Assembly (NCBI RefSeq): GCF_030398385.1
Contig: NZ_JAOAOQ010000040.1
Coordinates: 1 to 50,942, forward strand
Length of the DNA: 50,942 bases
Source of the DNA: Aquibium sp. ELW1220
Lineage (GTDB): Bacteria; Pseudomonadota; Alphaproteobacteria; Rhizobiales; Rhizobiaceae
Direction of reading: 5' to 3'
In this document: piece by piece, positions 27,671 through 34,967 of the stretch
Position numbering within the stretch: position 1 is the stretch's first letter
How the letters are laid out: each line of letters starts with the position of its first letter
The notes under the pieces: model-generated
What the model saw: the letters and a program-made list of their open reading frames with translations, nothing else
The model's database searches: none
What the model was told of the DNA's origin: nothing
Translations under genes and position numbers: made by a program

Positions 27671-27916
27671 TCAGGCCTGGCCGGGGCGGTCCGGGAAGCG
27701 CCGCATCAGCGCTGCGAGGTCGTCGCGCCCCGGTGCGCCTTGCGTCGTCCCTCCGAGCCCGAGCGCCGCCGCCGTTCGCGGGGCGTCATCGCCCAGAAGG
27801 CCTGCGGCGATAGCCGCATCGCGCCGAGCCCCGCCGCCATCGCCGCCTCCCAGGGGAAGGGCTCGGGCGCCGGGACGGCGGTGCGCGATGCGGCTAGCGA
27901 GGGTTTGCGCCGGCAT
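27671..27916 (-). pseudogene. GTA g10.1: tail-assembly-chaperone-like gene split over two frames
   Basis: The conserved small protein of this position (rcc01693/TIGR02216 type, about 60-70 aa) is readable only by joining two frames. EPFPWEAAMAAGLGAMRL and SPQAFWAMTPRE lie in one frame. TAAALGLGG and APGRDDLAALMRRFPD lie in the other, joined by a one-base loss near 27775 (GAACGGCGGCGG). The first frame has no ATG or GTG before the conserved part; the second has ATG 27916, inside g10. The first frame is the -1 frame of g10, and a slippery-type heptamer AAACCCT (27900-27906) precedes the g10 stop. The alternatives are a sequencing error, a broken gene, or frameshift-dependent expression. Confidence 0.55.
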
Positions 27917-28292
27917 CTCCGCCGATGGCGTCGCGACCGCGGCCACCGGGGGCGCCTTCGTCGCCGCCGGCCGGCTTCGCCACCCCGAAGGTCGCGGCGA
28001 GGAGGTCTGCGACGACGGCCGCAAAACCCGCCGCGCCGCCCGGCGTCGTCATGGCCAGCACGTCCTCGTCGGCCACGGCCGCACCTCCCCCGCGCAGGCC
28101 GGCGCCGATCACGCGCGCCATGTCGCGGGCCGACAGTCGGCCGGTGGCAAACCGCGCCACCAGCGCCGACAGGTCCTCGGCGGCGAATGCGCTTTCGAGT
28201 TCGGCCAGCGCGCCCAGCGTCAGGCACAGCCGCATCCGCGTCCCGTCCAGTTCGGCCGTGATCTCGCCGCGTCTCGCATTGGCGTGGGTCAT
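27894..28292 (-). CDS. GTA g10: tail-tube/chaperone-associated protein (GTA-gp10 family)
   Basis: 132 aa opening MTHANARRGEITAELDG and LCLTLGALAELESAF, the GTA-gp10 signature. It continues with RFATGRLSARDMARVIGAGL. The start overlaps the g9 stop (ATGA). The C-terminus is Gly/Asp/Arg-rich. Two codons before the TAG stop lies AAACCCT in the register A-AAC-CCT, which would allow a -1 slip into the frame holding the first half of g10.1. It acts in tail assembly in RcGTA-type particles. Confidence 0.9.
   Translation of the reverse strand: MTHANARRGEITAELDGTRMRLCLTLGALAELESAFAAEDLSALVARFATGRLSARDMARVIGAGLRGGGAAVADEDVLAMTTPGGAAGFAAVVADLLAATFGVAKPAGGDEGAPGGRGRDAIGGDAGANPR
27900..27906 (-). promoter_or_regulatory. 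Candidate -1 ribosomal frameshift heptamer at end of g10
   Basis: On the minus strand the sequence is A-AAC-CCT in the g10 frame, fitting X-XXY-YYZ with X=A and Y=C. A -1 slip moves from GCA-AAC-CCT to AAA-CCC and enters the frame coding for the FPWEAAM...MTPRE part of g10.1, bypassing the TAG at 27894-27896. Phage tail chaperones (lambda G/GT) use this strategy. The pattern fits, but function is inference. Confidence 0.35.
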
Positions 28293-28699
28293 GCGGCGAA
28301 CCCCAGGCTGCCTGCCGATTCCAGCGCGATCTCGAAGGTCACCTCGCCGTCATGCGCGCCGGAATATTCGAGCGCGGTGATCTGGAACGGTCCTTCGACG
28401 GTGCCGAAATCCGGGATCACGAACTGCCAGGCGGCGATCTCGGAGCCGAAGAAGCGCGTGCGGATCGCCGCGTCCGACGCTGCATCCTTGAAGATGCCGG
28501 CGCCCGACACCGAGGCCCGCTGCACCCCCGACCCGGCCAGCAGCTCGCGCCAGCGCCCGGCCGAGTCCGCGTCGGTCACGTCCACCGTCTCGGCATTGAA
28601 GGCCAGCCGCTTCGATCGCAGCCCCGCCACGGTGACGAACCCGCCCGCGCCCGTCGTGTCGAGCTTCAGCAACAGATCCTTGCCCTTCTGCGCAACCAT
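28289..28699 (-). CDS. GTA g9: major tail protein (TP901-1 type)
   Basis: 136 aa from ATG 28699 with a strong AAAGGAG site. It begins MVAQKGKDLLLKLDTTG and contains FNAETVDVTDADSAGRWRELL, the recognised signature of the phage major tail tube protein TP901-1/GTA gp9 family. It polymerises into the tail tube. It is the first GTA gene after the inserted block 29069-31007, so its expression depends on read-through from far upstream or on a promoter within 28700-29068. It overlaps g10 by 4 bp. Confidence 0.93.
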   Translation of the reverse strand: MVAQKGKDLLLKLDTTGAGGFVTVAGLRSKRLAFNAETVDVTDADSAGRWRELLAGSGVQRASVSGAGIFKDAASDAAIRTRFFGSEIAAWQFVIPDFGTVEGPFQITALEYSGAHDGEVTFEIALESAGSLGFAA

Positions 28700-29068
28700 G
28701 CGCGGACTCCTTTCGTGGTGATGGTGGATGATGGGGGAAATGGCGGTAACCGAGGGGGCACGTCCCCTTCTCCCCGTCCCGCAGGGAGAAGGTCCCGGAA
28801 GGGGTATGAGGGGCTGCGGGGGGCTGCGCGGGGACCGATAGCAGTCGCCATCGGCACCAGTTCCCAAGGATGGCCCAAGCCCGTGGCCCGCCGCGCGTGG
28901 CGCAGCGGCGTCGGACCAGCCGACGCGCCGCAGCGGGCAGGCCGGATTCGATCTCGGTCGCAACTTCAGGTGCCGGCGGCTAACGGGATTGATCAGCGGC
29001 CGACGCCTGCGGACCGGGTGATCCGCGACCTGCCACCGCCGCGGCACCCGCGGCAGCCCCGTCGCCGG
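28700..29068. other. 369-bp non-coding gap between g9 and inserted acyltransferase gene
   Basis: No convincing coding sequence was seen. It contains one palindromic element (28766-28792) and a G-rich stretch after it. It is the 3' boundary of the inserted block, a likely place for a terminator of the acyltransferase gene and possibly a new promoter for g9, though no clear -10/-35 was found. Confidence 0.5.
28766..28792. repeat. Palindromic intergenic element (REP-like hairpin)
   Basis: A perfect 9-bp inverted repeat, CCTTCTCCC (28766-28774) and GGGAGAAGG (28784-28792), has a 9-nt loop CGTCCCGCA. The motif family (CTTCTCCCC...GGGAGAAGG) resembles dispersed intergenic palindromes common in rhizobial genomes; that resemblance is from memory. 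Only one copy was noticed in this window. It could form a transcript hairpin downstream of the acyltransferase gene. Confidence 0.6.
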
Positions 29069-29662
29069 TTACGTCAGTGCCAGGACGCCGTCGCCCGCCA
29101 TCGCGCCTTCCGCGGCGAGGAGCTTCCTGGACCGGGCCCGGATCCGTCTTGCCGGCGATCCGGCATAGACGCCCCAGGGGTCGAGGCTCCGGTTCACCAG
29201 GGACAGTGCGCCCACCGCGCTGCCGTCGCCGATGCTGCAACCTGGCAGCACCACGGATCCCGAACCGACGATCACGTGGCGGCCGATGCGGATGCAACCT
29301 GCCTTCGGCACGAGAAACCCGCGCGGCACCGTCGGGTTGGTCAGGCACGCGCCGGAATAGTCATCGGAGACCGAGTATATCCGGACGCCCTGAGACAATC
29401 CCGCGAAATCTTCCAGCACGACACCCGCACCGGCATAGATATCGGCATGCGAAGCGAGGTGAACGTAGCTTCCGATTCTGAGGCTTCCACCTGCCGCGCT
29501 CAGCACGCAAAATGCGTCGATGCGAACATTGGAGCCGAATTCGATCCTCTCGACGTCCACAAGAATAGCCTTCTCGTGTACGCGGACGTTTTCGCCGATG
29601 GATCGAATCCCGAGATCGAGTAGTTCTTCCCTCTGCAGGTACCCGCCACCATAGATCTTCAT
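29069..29662 (-). CDS. Left-handed beta-helix acyltransferase (WbbJ/xenobiotic-acetyltransferase type)
   Basis: 197 aa from ATG 29662 with GGAGG upstream. Hexapeptide repeats are visible (ILVDVERIEFGSNVRIDAFCVLSA; LRIGSYVHLASHADIYAGAGVV; IRIGRHVIVGSGSVVLPGCSIGDGSAVGALSLV). The YSVSDDYSG...TNPTVPRGF segment and the end GVYAGSPARRI are typical of sugar O-acetyltransferases acting on polysaccharide or LPS precursors. It is a cytosolic trimer in this family. The gene and its 5' side are lower in GC than the flanking GTA genes, consistent with acquired DNA. It lies inside the GTA cluster, where no such gene is expected. Confidence 0.88.
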   Translation of the reverse strand: MKIYGGGYLQREELLDLGIRSIGENVRVHEKAILVDVERIEFGSNVRIDAFCVLSAAGGSLRIGSYVHLASHADIYAGAGVVLEDFAGLSQGVRIYSVSDDYSGACLTNPTVPRGFLVPKAGCIRIGRHVIVGSGSVVLPGCSIGDGSAVGALSLVNRSLDPWGVYAGSPARRIRARSRKLLAAEGAMAGDGVLALT

Positions 29663-29873
29663 CACGTGCGCCCCTCCACACGTGATGAACATAGCGATCA
29701 ACCTGAGGATGCGCAAGATACTTCAATGAAAAGCATATCGTGTTGCAATCAAGGGATGCGCGGAGAGCCAGCATCCCGTGCGATGACACAACCCGGCGTG
29801 GCGCCTGTCCTCCGTTCCATCATCGATGGAGGGCGGCCATCATCGGGCACGGAGCGTGCTCCCTGAACGTCAC

Positions 29874-30203
29874 CTACCGGCTCGTCCACCCGCCATACCC
29901 ATAGATTTCGTTCGGATCGTTCGCGGCACAGAATCGTGCGGTTCGATCGAATTCGGAAAGGTGATCCTGGATTCGTCCGGCTTCGGCCGTCACGAACAAG
30001 AGGGCCTGGGTCATCGACCAGTGCATCTCTTCCATTCCCAGCTGGGTGAAGTGTCTCCACACGTCACCTTTCGTCTCGCAGACGATCGTTCTGGACAGCC
30101 ACGCTGCCGCCTTCTTCAGATGTGCGTTCTCTTCAGCCTCGGCAGAGCCGGCGACCATGCCGAACATTGCTCCAACGGCGACGGCGATCTGAAGATGCTT
30201 CAT
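29874..30203 (-). CDS. Small exported protein in the GTA insert
   Basis: 109 aa with a signal peptide (MKHLQIAVAVGAMFGMVAGSAEA|EE) and a mature domain of about 85 residues. The latter is mostly helical, with two cysteines (SRTIVCETKG and TARFCAAND) that could form a disulphide, and ends in IYGYGGWTSR. It is probably periplasmic. I do not recognise a family. The gene lies between the acyltransferase and a 4-TM protein, all in GTA orientation, and has lower GC than its neighbours. A GAGGGGAAC site precedes the chosen ATG. Confidence 0.65.
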   Translation of the reverse strand: MKHLQIAVAVGAMFGMVAGSAEAEENAHLKKAAAWLSRTIVCETKGDVWRHFTQLGMEEMHWSMTQALLFVTAEAGRIQDHLSEFDRTARFCAANDPNEIYGYGGWTSR

Positions 30204-30302
30204 GTCTGCGTTCCCCTCTGATCGACGCATGCCGCTTGCGAAGCCGCCCACGCTGCGGCGCGCAACGGCAAGATAGAGTCACTGCGCGATGCGGACCACC
30301 CC

Positions 30303-31007
30303 TCACGCCCCCGGAATGCAAACCCCCTCATACCCCCGCCCCGTCGTCCGGCCCATCCGCGACGGGCGATCGGGCGGGCGGCAGGCGACGACGGTCAGGC
30401 CGCCGGGGTTGCTGGGCAGCGACGACAGCGAGGCATCGCCCGGATCGAAGGTCGCGCTCTCGCCGGGGCCGATCGTGAAGCTCTGCGCGCAGGGCGCGGG
30501 GTTCACCTCGCCCGGCATGCACAGGCCCACGGTGATCGGCTCGTTGCAGATGTTGGTGGCCGCGCGCGGTTGCACCTGCCCCTTCATGCCGCGCGTGCAA
30601 TGGTCGACGTCGTCGCGCAGCGAGGTCCGCTGGTAGGTCCCCGTCAACCCGTCGATCAAAGGCGGAAACAGCGCGGCCACCGCCACGCCGATCAGCAGCC
30701 CGGCCCAGAGCGGCACGCGCTTCGGCCTGGCGGTACTGTTGGCCACGAACAGCACGGCGAATGCGGCCCAGGTCCCGAGAAACAACTGCCCCGACGTGAC
30801 CACCGGCAGTGCGGGCAGTGCAGGCGTCGCCCGCCAGGCCTGCGCCAGATAGGCCAGCGCCGGCGTGACGAGATAGGCCCCCGCGACGCCGATCAGCAGC
30901 AGCCTGAAGAAAGACAGGCGCGGCTTGCCGGCCTGGAAGCGCAGCACGACGGCCGAGAGGGCCGTCGCGATGCCGATCAGGACGGCATTGGGAAGAAGCT
31001 CCGGCAT
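30303..31007 (-). CDS. Multi-pass membrane protein with C-terminal cysteine-rich domain (GTA insert)
   Basis: 234 aa. Four hydrophobic segments occupy the first ~140 residues (AVLIGIATALSAVVLRF; FFRLLLIGVAGAYLVTPALAYL; LFLGTWAAFAVLFVA; VPLWAGLLIGVAVAALFPPLI). The C-terminal ~95 residues are soluble, with five cysteines and a beta-rich look (FTIGPGESATFDPGDASLSS). The membrane order leaves the side of the soluble domain open. I do not recognise the family. It is the first gene of the inserted block, 164 bp beyond g8. GAGGGTG precedes the ATG. Confidence 0.7.
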   Translation of the reverse strand: MPELLPNAVLIGIATALSAVVLRFQAGKPRLSFFRLLLIGVAGAYLVTPALAYLAQAWRATPALPALPVVTSGQLFLGTWAAFAVLFVANSTARPKRVPLWAGLLIGVAVAALFPPLIDGLTGTYQRTSLRDDVDHCTRGMKGQVQPRAATNICNEPITVGLCMPGEVNPAPCAQSFTIGPGESATFDPGDASLSSLPSNPGGLTVVACRPPDRPSRMGRTTGRGYEGVCIPGA

Positions 31008-31171
31008 GGCGCACCCTCGCTGACCGGGCACGATGCTGCACCCGGTCAAGACCTGCCACAGGATGGCGCCACGCTCAACACGAGGCTGCGACGCATGAGA
31101 CCCGTTGAGCGCCCCGAGTGGCGTCGCGAAGTTTCGACCGCGAAAAGAAACGCGTCAGCGGACCGGTTTGC

Positions 31172-31579
31172 CTAAACCACCTCCACCAGCGCCCGGAACC
31201 GCGCCAGCCCGTGGTGCACGGCCAGGTCCTCGTCGTAGCGAACCTCGGTGAACTCGAGCCGCATCGACACGAGCGCATGGCCGTCGAGCGGCAGCGGCTG
31301 GTCGTCGAGCAGGGCGGCGATGCGCTCCAGGATCGCGAGCGTCTCGGCCTTGCCCTGCGCCTTCGACCAGACGTGCAGCGTGAACAACTGCTCGACGCCG
31401 CTCTCGGTGCCGGTGCTCCAGTCGTAGAGGCTGGTGCGGCCGAAGGTGACGTAGGGAAACGGCGTGTGCGCCGGAACACGGTCGAAGACGCGCGCTCCGC
31501 CTGTCAGCGCCGACAGTTCCGCATCCTGCGACAGCGCGGCGAAGACCGCCTTCTGCAGTTCAAGCGCCGTTCCGCCCAT
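31172..31579 (-). CDS. GTA g8: tail terminator-like protein (DUF3168)
   Basis: 135 aa of the DUF3168 family, recognised by LELQKAVFAALSQDAELSAL, RVFDRVPAHTPFPYVTFG and FTLHVWSKAQGKAETLAILE. In RcGTA this protein caps the proximal tail tube and joins it to the head. GGGAGGGAG lies just upstream of ATG 31579. Its first 20 bases overlap the small 63-aa gene. Downstream the normal neighbour g9 is displaced by the 2.5-kb insert. Confidence 0.93.
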   Translation of the reverse strand: MGGTALELQKAVFAALSQDAELSALTGGARVFDRVPAHTPFPYVTFGRTSLYDWSTGTESGVEQLFTLHVWSKAQGKAETLAILERIAALLDDQPLPLDGHALVSMRLEFTEVRYDEDLAVHHGLARFRALVEVV

Positions 31580-31751
31580 CGCTCCCTCCCTTGCGGCGAC
31601 GGCGGCGCCTGCGCACCACCAGCCGCCGAACCGCTGCCTTGCGATCGCGCGGCTGCTGCAGGCCGGGGTCGAACGTCTCCAGGCGGTCATGCGCCAGCGC
31701 CATCAGCGTACGCGAAAGCCCTTCCATCGTCACGCGAAACCCGATCCTCAT
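31560..31751 (-). CDS. Small arginine-rich protein between g7 and g8
   Basis: 63 aa. Its ATG (31751) overlaps the g7 stop as ATGA and its end overlaps the g8 start by 20 bp, so the reading frame is packed like a real translationally coupled gene. The front (MRIGFRVTMEGLSRTLMALA) could be a helix; the rest is very basic, with a run of seven arginines. I do not recognise a family. High-GC DNA readily yields arginine-rich chance frames, so the junction pattern is the main support. Confidence 0.5.
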   Translation of the reverse strand: MRIGFRVTMEGLSRTLMALAHDRLETFDPGLQQPRDRKAAVRRLVVRRRRRRRKGGSDGRNGA

Positions 31752-32083
31752 CGTCCCTCCTCCCGGACCCGGCAGACGAGGAATCGTCCCGTCTCGTCCG
31801 GATCGTGAACCGTCTCGATCGCAAGCACCCGGCCGCCGGCCGCAAACCGCATGCCGCTCCTCACGTCGGGGCGGGCGCGCAGCGTCACCACGTGCGTCAC
31901 GGTCGGCAGCGCCTGGTCGGCGCCGAAGCGCGGCACCGCCGCCACCGGTTCCAGCGCCGCGTGCAGCGTCGCGATGGCCGTCCAGTTCGGCGTGAAGCCG
32001 CCTGCGCCATCGGGCTCGGGCGTCACTGCCTCCAGTGTCAGGAGCCGGCGCAGCCGTCCGGGGTCGATCCGCCGGGCGCGCAT
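31748..32083 (-). CDS. GTA g7: head-tail adaptor/stopper
   Basis: 111 aa of the head-closure family (SPP1 gp16-like). It opens RRIDPGRLRRLLTLEAVTPEPDGAGGFTPNW and shows VVTLRARPDVRSGMRFAAGGRVLAIETVHDPDETGRFLVCRVREEG, the typical small beta-barrel pattern. It connects the head to the tail. Its ATG shares one base with the g6 stop (TGATG), and its stop overlaps the next small gene. Confidence 0.92.
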   Translation of the reverse strand: MRARRIDPGRLRRLLTLEAVTPEPDGAGGFTPNWTAIATLHAALEPVAAVPRFGADQALPTVTHVVTLRARPDVRSGMRFAAGGRVLAIETVHDPDETGRFLVCRVREEGR

Positions 32084-32652
32084 CACAGCCGCCTCGCCCG
32101 CCAGCCGTCGGTCAGCCGGCGGAACCCGTCGGGGACCGACACCGGGCGGTCGTCCGGCCCCCAGGCGGCACGGAACTCGTACCAGTGCGCCACCAGAAGC
32201 AGCATGGCGCGCTTGAGCAGGTCCGGCACGTCGGTCCCCGCCTCGCCGAAACCGGCGCGGAAGTCGATCTCGATGCCATTGAGCGGCGCACCCGGGGCCG
32301 GACGGGTCTCGACCCACAGCCGCGCCGGCCGCGACAGGCCGTCGAGCCGGTAACCGGACGGGTCCATCGCCGCCGCCTCGCCGTCGGCGCCGTGGAGCGT
32401 CACCGACAGCACCTGTTTCACCGGATGACGCGCGAGCGTCACGATTCCGCCCGCCGGCCAGGCGTCGAGCGCCAGCCGCCAGTCCTGGTCGATCATGGCG
32501 ACGCCGGTCTGCATCTCCACCTCCTCGCGCGCCGCACGGATCAGACCGGAGAGCAGTTCGTCCTCGCTCTCGTGCGCAATCCGCAGATGCGCCTTGCAGT
32601 CGGCGAGCGTCAGCGGTTCCGCGCCGGGCGGAACGGTTCGAAAGAGCGCCAT
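32083..32652 (-). CDS. GTA g6: head-tail connector
   Basis: 189 aa of the phage connector (HK97 gp6/GTA gp6) family. It begins MALFRTVPPGAEPLTLADCKAHLRI with ESEDELLSGLIRAAREEVEMQTG, the canonical helical start of the family. It forms the ring under the portal. ATG 32652 has AGAGGTGG upstream. The 187-bp space to the capsid gene holds a strong hairpin. It overlaps g7 by one base. Confidence 0.93.
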   Translation of the reverse strand: MALFRTVPPGAEPLTLADCKAHLRIAHESEDELLSGLIRAAREEVEMQTGVAMIDQDWRLALDAWPAGGIVTLARHPVKQVLSVTLHGADGEAAAMDPSGYRLDGLSRPARLWVETRPAPGAPLNGIEIDFRAGFGEAGTDVPDLLKRAMLLLVAHWYEFRAAWGPDDRPVSVPDGFRRLTDGWRARRL

Positions 32653-32735
32653 CGCGGCCACCTCTGGCTTGGTTGGGGAACGGAGCGGACGGCTCCGTCA
32701 TGTCGCGGACCGTTCTCGCCGGAAACGAGGATGAC

Positions 32736-32771
32736 GGCCCCCCGCACGGGTCTTGCCCGCGGCGGGGGGCC
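32736..32771 (-). terminator. Strong hairpin between capsid gene g5 and g6
   Basis: A perfect 10-bp inverted repeat, GGCCCCCCGC (32736-32745) and GCGGGGGGCC (32762-32771), holds an inner CGGG/CCCG pair (32747-32750, 32756-32759). It lies in the 187-bp gap after the capsid gene. No T-run follows, so it may act as a partial terminator or an mRNA 3'-end stabiliser that raises capsid output over downstream connectors. Confidence 0.55.
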
Positions 32772-32839
32772 GCCTTCGCCGCCGGTGTGGAGGGAGCACC
32801 GACGGCGGATGGTCTCGGCGCCTCGCGGCGCCGCAGGCC

Positions 32840-34090
32840 TCACGCCACGCCGAACTTCAGCAGCTTGATCGCGTCGAAGTCCTGCACCCCGCCGCCGACC
32901 CGCTTGGTCGTGTAGAACAGCACGTAGGGCTTGGACGAGTAAGGGTCGCGCAGCACGCGCACGCCGGTGCGGTCCACCACCAGATAGCCGCGCGCGAAGT
33001 CGCCGAAGGCGATCGGCGTGGCGTCGGCGGCGATATCGGGCATGTCCTCGGCCTCGACGACCGGGAAGCCCATCAGCATGGCCTTGCCGCCCGGCTGGGC
33101 CGGCGGCTGCCAGAGGTAGTTGCCGTCGGCATCCTTCAGCTTGCGCAGCGTCGCCTGCGTCCGGCGGTTCATCACGAAGGCCGCGTTCTGGCGGTAGCCG
33201 GCCTTCAGCGCATAGACGAGGTCGACCAGGACGTCGGACGGATCGGATGCCGGCAGCGCACCGGACACGCCGGTCCCGATGGTACCGATCTTGGCCCATT
33301 CCCAACTCGCCTCGGCCACCTTCGGATAGTGCAGGAATCCCGTCGGCTTGTTGGTGCCGTCGCCGTTGACGAAGGCAGCGCCCTCCTGGACGGCGAAGGC
33401 GGTCTCGATCTCGGCGGAGATCCACTGGTCGAGGTCGACGGCCGCATCCTCCAGCAGCGCGGCGGTCGCGGCCGGCATGGCGTAGAGTTCGGCGGTCTGG
33501 AACTGCAGTTCCGAGAGCGTCCCGCTCGCCGTCTGCGGCCGCAACGCCGTCTCGGCCACCCAGCCCGTCGCCGGGCCGGCCACCGCGAAGGGCTTCTTCA
33601 GCACCGCGCCCGAGACCTGCCGCACCGAGGCGATGCCGCGGACGGGCGAGATCTGCGCCAGACGCCTGCCGATCGCCGCCTCCAGCTCGTCGGGCACCAG
33701 ATAGCCGCCGTCCTGGCCGGAGCCGTAGGACATCGCCTTGGCCTCCAGGCCGCGCAGATGGCGGTCGTCGCCCGAGCGGACATAGGCCTCGAAGGCCGAC
33801 GCATGGTCGGATTTCGTCGTCACTCCGTTCGCCAGGCCGAGGATCGGCCGGTTGAGGCGCAGGATCGCCTGGTCCATCGCGTGCTTGTGCTCGTCCAGCG
33901 AACGCGCGATGCGGTCGACCTTTTCCGACGTCACCACGTCGGGGCCGGCCTTGCGCTCCATTTCGGCAAGCCTCTGGTCGTTCGCCTCCTTGAAGGCCTC
34001 GAACGCCGTCCACACCTCGGAAAAGGCGGCGTTCAGCGCGCCGCCGCCCGGCACGGCCTTGTTTTCCAGTCCTTCATTCCACTGATCCAT
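32840..34090 (-). CDS. GTA g5: major capsid protein (HK97 fold)
   Basis: 416 aa. A charged helical N-terminal delta-like region (about 25-90; EKVDRIARSLDEHKHAMDQAILRLNRPILG) would be removed by the prohead protease. The HK97-type capsid core follows (GSGQDGGYLVPDELEAAIGRRLAQISPVRGIASV; FVNGDGTNKPTGFL; FVMNRRTQATLRKLKDADGNYLWQP; GFPVVEAEDMPDIA; FGDFARGYLVVDRTGVRVLRDPYS). It matches RcGTA gp5 in length and motif order. It lies 29 bp after g4 and is followed by a strong hairpin. Confidence 0.96.
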   Translation of the reverse strand: MDQWNEGLENKAVPGGGALNAAFSEVWTAFEAFKEANDQRLAEMERKAGPDVVTSEKVDRIARSLDEHKHAMDQAILRLNRPILGLANGVTTKSDHASAFEAYVRSGDDRHLRGLEAKAMSYGSGQDGGYLVPDELEAAIGRRLAQISPVRGIASVRQVSGAVLKKPFAVAGPATGWVAETALRPQTASGTLSELQFQTAELYAMPAATAALLEDAAVDLDQWISAEIETAFAVQEGAAFVNGDGTNKPTGFLHYPKVAEASWEWAKIGTIGTGVSGALPASDPSDVLVDLVYALKAGYRQNAAFVMNRRTQATLRKLKDADGNYLWQPPAQPGGKAMLMGFPVVEAEDMPDIAADATPIAFGDFARGYLVVDRTGVRVLRDPYSSKPYVLFYTTKRVGGGVQDFDAIKLLKFGVA

Positions 34091-34119
34091 GGGTCGGTCT
34101 TCCCGTTTCTGCCTGAGTT

Positions 34120-34692
34120 TCAGTTGCGCGACGCGGCGAAGGCCGCGGCGCGGGTGGTTCCGTCCATCGCCGCGGGCGCAGGCCCGGGTCCCTGCAGTGC
34201 CGAAAGGCGCGCGCCCGTCAGCATCGGGAAGGTGACGATGGAGATTTCCCAGAGGTCAGCCTCCAGGATGTGCCTCAGCCGCGTGTGCGGATCGGTCCGG
34301 GCCCGGATGGTGCGGAAACCGATCGACAACCCGTCGACCGCTCCGTCGACGATCAGCGCGGCGAGCGTGCCGGCCGCGCCGACCGTCAGGCGGCCCTGGA
34401 CGGCGAGGCCGCGCGCATCCTCGCGCAGGCTGGTCCACACCCCCACCGGCCGCGCCGGATCGTGCTGGAACAGCATGCGGATGCCGCCGGCGCCGCGTTT
34501 GGCCAGCGCCGCCGCGAAGGCTCCCGCCTCCACCACGTCGCGCGACAGGTCGGCCACGCCGAACAGGCTCGCATAGCCGGCAATCCGCAGGCCTTCGCCC
34601 GGTGGAGATGCCGCTGCCGGCCCGCGCGCGGCCACCGCCGCGTCGTCCGCGAACATGCGCTTGCGCGCGAAGGACATCGCCTCCGTCGTCAT
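34120..34692 (-). CDS. GTA g4: HK97-family prohead protease
   Basis: 190 aa from ATG 34692, behind AGGGAGCAGGATCA. The core runs LRIAGYASLFGVADLSRDVVEAGAF, MLFQHDPARPVGVW (likely catalytic His), and VDGLSIGFRTI (likely catalytic Ser), as in the HK97 prohead protease family. It cleaves the capsid N-terminal region during maturation. A 570-bp stretch upstream separates it from g3.5; on the opposite strand it carries a small plus-strand gene. Confidence 0.92.
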   Translation of the reverse strand: MTTEAMSFARKRMFADDAAVAARGPAAASPPGEGLRIAGYASLFGVADLSRDVVEAGAFAAALAKRGAGGIRMLFQHDPARPVGVWTSLREDARGLAVQGRLTVGAAGTLAALIVDGAVDGLSIGFRTIRARTDPHTRLRHILEADLWEISIVTFPMLTGARLSALQGPGPAPAAMDGTTRAAAFAASRN

Positions 34693-34967
34693 TGATCCTG
34701 CTCCCTTGGAAATCGTCGGCGAGGCGGCGCCCGCATTCTTCCGGCCGGCTTCGGGACGGCAGGGCGGAAGCGGTTCCGCGGCCAGCGTCGCGCGGCGCGC
34801 CGGGGCAAAACCCGCTCCGCAGGCCGATGCCGCTGCGTCACCTCCGAAAGTCCTGTGCGCGCCGCCGCCTCGGCGGCTTGCACAGCATTGTTGGCAAGGA
34901 AATGATATGATATCGATTGTTTGGTGTATCAGTGGCCCCGGCAACCGAGGCGAGAAAGCAATATCGA

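Noticed and set aside
28700-31171. Flanking direct repeats or an insertion sequence that would explain the GTA insert
   Set aside because: No transposase gene and no obvious flanking direct repeat could be found by eye at either edge of the block.
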